Shown here piece by piece: positions 5,922-10,440 of a DNA stretch of 10,440 nucleotides (the first letter of the stretch is position 1; each line of letters opens with the position of its first letter). The notes under the pieces were generated by a model. It was not told the origin of the DNA, ran no database searches, and saw only the letters and a program-made list of their open reading frames with translations. Location of the stretch: positions 1-10,440 of the forward strand of contig CAMNFJ010000111.1 in assembly GCA_946536955.1 (NCBI GenBank), read 5' to 3'. Source of the stretch: CAG-791 sp002394525 (GTDB lineage: Bacteria; Bacillota; Clostridia; Lachnospirales; Lachnospiraceae). Made by a program: the position numbers and the translations under genes.

Positions 5922-7196
5922 TTATGATTTTTCTTCGGGATCCTCCTGCCGCACTTTTTCCACCAGGACGCGGCGGACGCGGCGCTCGGAGATCTCAAGG
6001 ATCCGGACCTCTATGTTTTCATAGGAAAAGACACTGTTGACAGTGGGGAAGCCGTTGTTGATCTCGATGCACCAGCCTCCCAGGGTCTCGGAGTCGAAAT
6101 CAAATTCGTCCTCGTCCCAGTTCATGAGCTCGATGAACTCGGAGATCGGCATGTCGCCGTCCAGTTCGTAGATGCCGTTGTCCTCATCGACGATGTCCTT
6201 TTCGACGATATCGGTCTCGTCCCAGATCTCACCGACGAGCTGCTCCAGGACGTCCTCCATGGAGACGACGCCCAGGGTGCCGCCGTATTCATCGGTGACC
6301 ACGGCCAGGTGCTGCTGGGCATTCCTGAGCGAGGAGAGGACGGCGGGCAGACGCATGGTCTTGTAGACAAAGCAGGTCGGCAGCAGGAGCTTCCTGATCT
6401 CGACCTTGTCCTTGTCGATCATGGCCTTGAGGAAGCGATTGAGGGACAGGATGCCGATCACGTGGTCGATGCTGTCCTCATAGACCGGGATCCGGGAATA
6501 GGGGGAGTGGTCGATCGTGTGGAGGATATCCTCCCAGGGATCGTCGATGTCGATCGCGACGATATCCACGCGGGCGGTCATGACCTCGGATGCGGAGATA
6601 TCTGAAAAATCGATGGCCGCGCTGACCAGCTCCGAGGCGTCCTCATCCAGGATATCCTCGTCCTCCGCGATGTCGATCATGGTATGCAACTTTTCGATCG
6701 CGGCGTCCGCGTCATCCTCTTTTACGTCCGGGAGAATGCTGGTGATCAGGTTCACAAGCCCCACGACGACAAAGGTGACCGGCCGCAGGACAAACATGAG
6801 GGCGCGGACCGGAACGGCGAAGGCCCTGGCAAACCTGGTCGCGTTTTTTTTGGCCGTGATCTTGGGCATGGTCTCGCCGAAGATGATGACCGCAACTGTG
6901 ATGACCAGGGTGGAGACCCAGGTGAATTTTTCGCTCAGGACCGCCATCACGGCCAGAGATCCCAGGGAGGATGCGGCTATGTTGACCAGGTTGTTGCCCA
7001 CCAGGATGGCGGACAGGGCGTCGTCATAGCGCTCCCTGATCCAGACGGCCAGGCCGGCCTTCTTGTCCCCGTTGTCCCGGGCGTGCTCCAGGCGGACGCG
7101 GCTGCAGGCGGAAAAGGACATCTCCGAGGCCGAGAAAAAGGCTGAGCCCATTACGCAGATGACGATTCCGGCAATATAGACATATAAATCACCCAT
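5922..7196 (-). CDS. CNNM/CorC (HlyC) family membrane protein with CBS pair, second gene of the pair
   Basis: The 424-residue product has a DUF21/CNNM membrane domain (about 1-155) with the motif FFSASEMSFS (20-29), GNNLVN (67-72) and FGETMPK (106-112). A CBS pair follows (about 205-325, including RIPVYEDSIDHVIGIL and LAVVTDEYGGTLGVVSMEDVLEQLVGEIWDE), then a C-terminal CorC_HlyC domain (about 338-415). The family includes CorC, MpfA and CNNM proteins, which export Mg2+ or help Mg2+ homeostasis; the older label 'hemolysin' is historical. Polar residues expected in the membrane ion site (Ser22/Ser24, Asn68/Asn69/Asn72) are kept. The ATG overlaps the end of the preceding gene by 8 bases, and GGAGGTG lies seven bases upstream, inside that gene. 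Confidence 0.92.
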   Translation of the reverse strand: MGDLYVYIAGIVICVMGSAFFSASEMSFSACSRVRLEHARDNGDKKAGLAVWIRERYDDALSAILVGNNLVNIAASSLGSLAVMAVLSEKFTWVSTLVITVAVIIFGETMPKITAKKNATRFARAFAVPVRALMFVLRPVTFVVVGLVNLITSILPDVKEDDADAAIEKLHTMIDIAEDEDILDEDASELVSAAIDFSDISASEVMTARVDIVAIDIDDPWEDILHTIDHSPYSRIPVYEDSIDHVIGILSLNRFLKAMIDKDKVEIRKLLLPTCFVYKTMRLPAVLSSLRNAQQHLAVVTDEYGGTLGVVSMEDVLEQLVGEIWDETDIVEKDIVDEDNGIYELDGDMPISEFIELMNWDEDEFDFDSETLGGWCIEINNGFPTVNSVFSYENIEVRILEISERRVRRVLVEKVRQEDPEEKS

Positions 7197-8793
7197 GATC
7201 CGCCACCTCCTGTCTGCTGTCCTCGCGGTCTCTCCGGCTCAGGGGCTGCCGTGCCTTTTGCTTTCCGCCGCGGGAGACCGAAGTCTGGCCCTTCAGGGCA
7301 CTGCCGTGGTCCCTGTGTCTGACGGGCTCCTTTCTCTCATGGCGGGCATAGTGCTTGCCCGCCGCCTGGCGGACGGCATAGGCCTGCCCCTCCTGCAGGG
7401 CTCTTGCCCCCGCGGCGGACCTGCCTTCCCCGCTGTGGCCGTTCCCGCCGTTGCCGGTGGAATCGGGCTCCTCAGTTCCTGTCTCGCCGTCTTTTTCAAC
7501 AAGGACCTGCCGGGCGTCGGCCTCCAGCTCCTCTTCTGTCAGCCGGCGGACCTTCATGCGCAGGATGCGGTTCTGCCGCATGAGCAGGACGGACATCTCT
7601 GTCCCCAGGTAGCGGAAGCTGTCTCCTGCGACCGGAATCTGGGGAAAGACCTCATAGGCCAGCTCGCTCATGAGCTTGCGGCCGATCTCCTCCTCCTGGT
7701 CCTCGGTCACGGCGACTCCCAGTTCATCGAGGACATCGATCACGTGCTCCTCCGGATTGACGCTGTAGGAGCCGTCTGTCATGGGGACGACATTGCGGAC
7801 AGCCCGGTCATCCTCATCCCAAATCTCACCGACCAGCTCCTCCAGGATGTCCTCGTCCGTGACGATCCCCAGGGTCCCGCCGTAGTTGTCGGTGACGACA
7901 GCCAGGTTGATCTTCCTCTTGGACATGATCTCCAGCAGGTCGTCGATCTTGGTCGACTGGTGGACAAAGAAGGGCTCATAGAGGATGGGCCTGATGTCCA
8001 TGCTCTCTCCCTTGCGGATATAGTTGCGGATGAAGCGCCGGATGTGCAGGATGCCGATGATATTGTCAATGGATCCCTCATAGACCGGGAGCCGGCTGTG
8101 GTTCTGTTCCTTGATAAAGGCCAGCATATCCTCGCCGGGCATATCGATGTCGATCGCCGCCACATCCACCCTGCTGGTCAGGATGCTCTCGACCGTGACG
8201 TCGCCGAACTGCAGGGCCGAGGAGATCAGGTTCTCCTGCTCCTCATTGATGGTGCCGTCCTCCGCCATATCCTCAATGATGTCGTAGATGTCATTTTCAG
8301 TGACAGAGGCCTCCTCATCTCCTTTGGAGAGCCCGGCGGCCGCATTGCCGATCCAGGTCAGCAGGGCCGAGGCCGGCCGCAGGACCATCATGAGAAAGCC
8401 CAGAAGCCCCGCCGTCGCCAGGCTGAAGGAATAATTATATTTCCGCGCAAGACTTTTGGGCAGCATCTCTCCGAAGAAAAACACTACCAGGGTGGTGATC
8501 AGTGTGGAAACAGAAACTGCGGAAACTCCCCACCGTCTGCTGACATAGACAGTGACAATTGATGCCGTGGCCAGATGAACAATATTGGTACAGATCAGGA
8601 GCGTTGTGATCGCCCGGTCAAAATTCTCGGTAATATAGAGGGCCCGCTTCGCCCTCGCGTTTCCCTTTTCCGCCTCTGTCTTCAGGCGCACATGGGAGAC
8701 CGAGGCAAAGGCCGTCTCCATGACCGCGAATAACATGGCCGCAAATAAAAGGATGATCACGACAAGCCACGTTGTATGACTGCCATCGTCCAT
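7189..8793 (-). CDS. CNNM/CorC (HlyC) family membrane protein with a long basic tail, first gene of the pair
   Basis: The 534-residue product has the same layout as its neighbour: CNNM membrane domain (about 1-155, FGEMLPK at 108-114), CBS pair (about 205-325, RLPVYEGSIDNIIGIL and LAVVTDNYGGTLGIVTDEDILEELVGEIWDE) and a CorC_HlyC domain (about 340-418). The two are clear paralogues. This copy differs at polar membrane positions: the SASE-type motif is AVME (23-26), and GNNLVN is CTNIVH (68-73). Ion specificity or activity may therefore differ. After residue 420 comes a tail of about 115 residues, first acidic and Gly-rich, then rich in Arg/His/Gln, absent from the sister and probably disordered. 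AAAGGAGAG lies about 14 bases before the ATG, a long spacing. It has its own promoter and is cotranscribed with the next gene. Confidence 0.91.
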   Translation of the reverse strand: MDDGSHTTWLVVIILLFAAMLFAVMETAFASVSHVRLKTEAEKGNARAKRALYITENFDRAITTLLICTNIVHLATASIVTVYVSRRWGVSAVSVSTLITTLVVFFFGEMLPKSLARKYNYSFSLATAGLLGFLMMVLRPASALLTWIGNAAAGLSKGDEEASVTENDIYDIIEDMAEDGTINEEQENLISSALQFGDVTVESILTSRVDVAAIDIDMPGEDMLAFIKEQNHSRLPVYEGSIDNIIGILHIRRFIRNYIRKGESMDIRPILYEPFFVHQSTKIDDLLEIMSKRKINLAVVTDNYGGTLGIVTDEDILEELVGEIWDEDDRAVRNVVPMTDGSYSVNPEEHVIDVLDELGVAVTEDQEEEIGRKLMSELAYEVFPQIPVAGDSFRYLGTEMSVLLMRQNRILRMKVRRLTEEELEADARQVLVEKDGETGTEEPDSTGNGGNGHSGEGRSAAGARALQEGQAYAVRQAAGKHYARHERKEPVRHRDHGSALKGQTSVSRGGKQKARQPLSRRDREDSRQEVADHG

Positions 8794-8903
8794 AAAAGAA
8801 AATCACTCTCCTTTTTGTTTTCAGATTTAAGCGCAGACGGACATGCCCCTCTTTCGGACAGGGATCATGCAGCCCTGCTTTTTTACCAGACTACTAAAAA
8901 AAG

Positions 8904-8932
8904 AGTATAGCATACACATAAATGCTTATCAA
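8904..8932 (-). promoter_or_regulatory. Sigma-A promoter of the CNNM/CorC operon
   Basis: On the minus strand, TTGATA (8927-8932) and TATACT (8904-8909) are exactly 17 bases apart, in an AT-rich setting. Each has one mismatch to consensus. Transcription would start near 8897, giving a leader of about 100 bases. Confidence 0.75.
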
Positions 8933-8960
8933 ATTGAAAAAAGTTGCAAAAACGTTACAG

Positions 8961-9132
8961 TTCAGGTCCACCTGAAACGCGAGGCGTTTTGCGCATGCTC
9001 TTTGCGCAAAACCCGAGTTTAATGGCGCGCGGCGCACGTAAAAACGTATTGACAATGCGCAGCTTTGTTATCGCCGCGCGCAGCGTTACATGTCCACGCC
9101 CTTCGAGGGGGCGTGGACAGTAACGCAAAAAA
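8961..9132. other. Cluster of perfect inverted repeats, possible structured RNA or small mobile relic
   Basis: Successive stems, plus-strand reading: TTCAGG/CCTGAA (8961-8976, 4-base loop); AAACGC/GCGTTT (8975-8989, 3-base loop); a 10-bp stem GTTTTGCGCA/TGCGCAAAAC (8986-9012, 7-base loop), exclusive with the previous one; a 10-bp stem GCGCGCGGCG/CGCCGCGCGC (9025-9034 with 9072-9081) enclosing two small stems; and an 18-bp stem with one bulged A (9083-9126), followed by six A. GC content rises sharply against the AT-rich promoter region beside it. Direction of transcription is unknown. Confidence 0.6.
9083..9126. repeat. 18-bp inverted repeat with a single bulge
   Basis: GCGTTAC, bulged A, TGTCCACGCCC (9083-9101) pairs with GGGCGTGGACA, GTAACGC (9109-9126) across a 7-base loop TTCGAGG. 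On the minus strand the T-run lies before, not after, the stem, so it is not a minus-strand terminator. On the plus strand A follows, so it is not a plus-strand terminator either. Confidence 0.85.
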
Positions 9133-9215
9133 CGCCCCGGGCTTCAGGCTGGTCTGCACTGCAGCTCGAGGCGGTCTCGCTGTAATTTCCGGGGACCTGC
9201 ATGGAAATACTCTTT

Positions 9216-9241
9216 AAAGATCCCGGACTCTTCTGTCCGGG
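9216..9241 (-). terminator. Intrinsic terminator of the isomerase fusion gene
   Basis: CCCGGAC (9222-9228) and GTCCGGG (9235-9241) form a perfect 7-bp stem with a 6-base loop, 22 bases after the stop codon. The minus-strand sequence after it is ATCTTT, a short T-tract, so efficiency may be moderate. Confidence 0.65.
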
Positions 9242-9263
9242 CTCACATCAGGCCGGCATCCGG

Positions 9264-10208
9264 TCACATGACCTCCACGAGCTCGATGTGGAAGTTGAGC
9301 TCCTTTCCGGCCATCTCGTGGTTGGCGTCCAGAGTGATATTGGTCTCGTCCTTGGCGGTCACTCTGACCGGGAAGGGCTGGCCCATCATATTTCTGAGGA
9401 AGACGCGCTCACCGACGTTGAGGTTCTCGGAGCCGGGGAGCTGGGCGATCTCGATCGTGAGGACCTGCTCGGGGTCGGGCATGCCATAGGCCTGCTCAGG
9501 CATGAGGTGGATGTCGACAGCGTCGCCGACCTCCATGTCAGCGACCGCCTGGTCAAAGCCGCGGATCATCATGCCCGCACCGCAGATGAAGTCCAGGGTC
9601 TCGCCGCGGTCGTAGGAGGAGTCGAACTGGGTACCGTCGTTGAAGGTTCCCCTGTAGTGGACCCGGCAGGTCTTGCCGGCATTCTTGCCCTCCAGGATGA
9701 TCCTGGGAGCACCGCCGCCGCAGCATCCGCCGCAGCCGCCCTCTTCGCCTTCACCGCCGCAGCAGCCTTCCTCTCCTTCGCCGCCGCAGCCGCCTTCCTC
9801 GCCCTCACCGTGGTGGCCGCAGCAGCCGCCTTCTTCCCCTTCGCCGTGGTGGCCGCACTCGTGGCCCTCGCCGTGGTGATGGTGGTCGCAGTTGGCACCC
9901 GTGGAGACAAGGGTGCCCGCCAGATAATCGGCGACCGCCTGGTCCGCATCGCCCTGGGCTCCGGCGACGACTGTGATCCCAGCCTGCTGGAGAGCGTTCA
10001 TGGCACCGCCGCCAAGGCCGCCGCAGATCAGGACATCGATCGTGTTGTCCGCCAGAAGTCCCGCAAGGGCACCGTGGCCAATGCCGTTGGACCCGATCAC
10101 CTGACTGGAGACGACCTTTCCGTCCTCGACATCATAGACCTTGAAATTCTCGGTCCTTCCGAAGTGCTGGAAGATGTTTCCGTTCTCATAAGTAGCTGCA
10201 ATTCTCAT
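9264..10208 (-). CDS. Fusion of NifX/NifB-type cofactor-binding domain, Cys/His-rich linker and SlyD-like FKBP isomerase
   Basis: The 314-residue cytoplasmic product has three parts. Residues 1-103 form a dinitrogenase iron-molybdenum cofactor-binding domain (MRIAATYENGNIFQHFG, FKVYDVEDGKVV, then GHGALAGLLADNTIDVLICG and GGLGGGAMNALQQAGITVVAG), the fold of NifX, NafY and the NifB C-terminus. Residues 106-167 form a low-complexity linker with 10 Cys and 9 His in repeated GEGEEGGC(C)G units. Residues 168-314 form an FKBP isomerase of SlyD type (VHYRGTFNDGTQFDSSYDRG, GMMIRGFDQAV), with the inserted chaperone flap (about 253-300) and the NHEMAGKELNFHIELVEV ending. SlyD carries its His/Cys-rich nickel-binding tail at the C-terminus; here a similar tract sits in the middle. 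Metal handling or metallocluster delivery coupled to folding is inferred. No nif, hydrogenase or urease gene is nearby. It has its own promoter and terminator. Confidence 0.93.
   Translation of the reverse strand: MRIAATYENGNIFQHFGRTENFKVYDVEDGKVVSSQVIGSNGIGHGALAGLLADNTIDVLICGGLGGGAMNALQQAGITVVAGAQGDADQAVADYLAGTLVSTGANCDHHHHGEGHECGHHGEGEEGGCCGHHGEGEEGGCGGEGEEGCCGGEGEEGGCGGCCGGGAPRIILEGKNAGKTCRVHYRGTFNDGTQFDSSYDRGETLDFICGAGMMIRGFDQAVADMEVGDAVDIHLMPEQAYGMPDPEQVLTIEIAQLPGSENLNVGERVFLRNMMGQPFPVRVTAKDETNITLDANHEMAGKELNFHIELVEVM
9712..9890 (-). repeat. Imperfect repeats encoding the metal-binding linker
   Basis: GC-rich imperfect repeats of about 27-36 bases encode successive GEGEEGG-Cys-(Cys)-Gly-(His-His) blocks (residues 106-165). 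Early blocks carry His pairs (120-121, 132-133), later ones only Cys. Repeat number could easily vary between strains. Confidence 0.7.
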
Positions 10209-10224
10209 TGTGGTCTTTCATCCT

Positions 10225-10246
10225 CTCATAAGTGTATTTTTATGAG
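10225..10246 (-). promoter_or_regulatory. Hairpin touching the ribosome binding site of the isomerase fusion gene
   Basis: CTCATAA and TTATGAG (10225-10231 and 10240-10246) form a perfect 7-bp stem with an 8-base loop, just before the start codon. On the minus strand the 3' arm runs into the purine stretch GAGAGGA that is the likely Shine-Dalgarno, so the stem could limit ribosome access slightly. Confidence 0.4.
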
Positions 10247-10335
10247 GCCGCCGGATGATGAATGCGTTCCTTCGCACAGGCATTGTCCATATGCGGGCCA
10301 TCGCTCTCCGGTATGCCTCTTCAGGGCACAGTATT

Positions 10336-10440
10336 CTAAATAATACGTATTTCCCTACAATATGTCAAGGATGCAGGCCCGGCAGCCCAGGGTTGTTTCA
10401 CGAAGGAGTCGAGGTAGTAACCCCCATCCGCTTCAATGAA
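10336..10440 (-). CDS. Possible 3' end of an unidentified reading frame cut by the window edge
   Basis: On the minus strand, a frame open from the window edge reads FIEADGGYYLDSFVKQPWAAG and continues to a TAG at 10336-10338, 34 codons in all. It runs across the promoter of the fusion gene, which argues against a conserved C-terminus, and I do not recognise the sequence. It may be a gene end or a chance open frame. Confidence 0.15.
   Translation of the reverse strand, partial: FIEADGGYYLDSFVKQPWAAGPASLTYCREIRII
10340..10368 (-). promoter_or_regulatory. Strong sigma-A promoter of the isomerase fusion gene
   Basis: On the minus strand, a perfect TTGACA (10363-10368) is followed after 17 bases by TATTAT (10340-10345), one mismatch from consensus. 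This is the best promoter in the window and suggests high basal expression. Transcription would start near 10333, giving a leader of about 125 bases before the ATG at 10208. Confidence 0.85.

Larger units (their letters stand above)
8794..9263. other. 470-base intergenic region with promoter, terminator and hairpin island
   Basis: No credible gene was found on either strand. From left to right it holds the untranslated leader and promoter of the CNNM/CorC operon, a dense set of perfect inverted repeats (8961-9132), a stretch with no strong feature (9133-9212), and the terminator of the isomerase fusion gene. Each sub-feature is listed separately. Confidence 0.75.

Noticed and set aside
7195..8562. 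455-codon plus-strand open frame opposite the first CNNM/CorC gene
   Set aside because: The minus-strand gene has clear CNNM, CBS and CorC motifs. The antisense frame has none and no suitable context.
9049..9071. Plus-strand promoter from TTGACA at 9049
   Set aside because: The sequence at the proper distance for a -10 element is GC-rich (CGCCGC), so no promoter is supported.
9201..10343. 380-codon plus-strand open frame opposite the isomerase fusion gene
   Set aside because: Its Ala/Phe-rich middle is just the complement of the Cys/His/Gly repeats. The minus-strand protein is recognisable over its full length.

Overview
The window looks like chromosomal DNA from a GC-rich member of the Clostridia, most likely Lachnospiraceae. 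This is inferred from codon use, sigma-A-type promoters, strong Shine-Dalgarno sites and gene content (ComEA lipoprotein, WalR-like two-component system, double-GerMN lipoprotein, DUF1622, CNNM/CorC pair). All eight supported genes lie on the minus strand and are transcribed from right to left. I see no tRNA, rRNA, CRISPR array, insertion sequence or prophage gene.

In transcription order, the right edge holds a possible end of an unidentified reading frame. A near-consensus promoter (10340-10368) then drives a single gene (9264-10208). Its product fuses a NifX/NifB-type iron-molybdenum cofactor-binding domain, a linker with 10 Cys and 9 His, and a SlyD-like FKBP peptidyl-prolyl isomerase. A hairpin terminator follows. 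Next is a 470-base intergenic region with several perfect hairpins and the promoter of a two-gene operon (8793 to 5922) encoding two CNNM/CorC-type membrane proteins with CBS domains. These overlap by 8 bases and end in a strong terminator.

The third block is comEA - response regulator - histidine kinase - GerMN lipoprotein - DUF1622 membrane protein (5703 to 193). The comEA and response-regulator upstream regions each contain an exact match to the WalR (YycF) direct-repeat consensus TGTWAH-N5-TGTWAH. The regulator is WalR-like in its DNA-binding domain, so autoregulation together with control of a competence/DNA-binding lipoprotein is a reasonable hypothesis. Kinase and GerMN genes overlap by ATGA and are probably translationally coupled.

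The 366 bases between regulator and kinase are odd. They hold a second, degenerate copy of the regulator's 3' end, a hairpin, and an array of about eight 14-17 base repeats that reads as T-tracts in the RNA. The kinase carries an unusual C-terminal tail of about 130 residues with 24-residue tandem repeats. The best candidates for new biology are the cofactor-domain/SlyD fusion, the putative WalR regulon around comEA, and the hairpin-rich intergenic island. No comEC gene is visible next to comEA.
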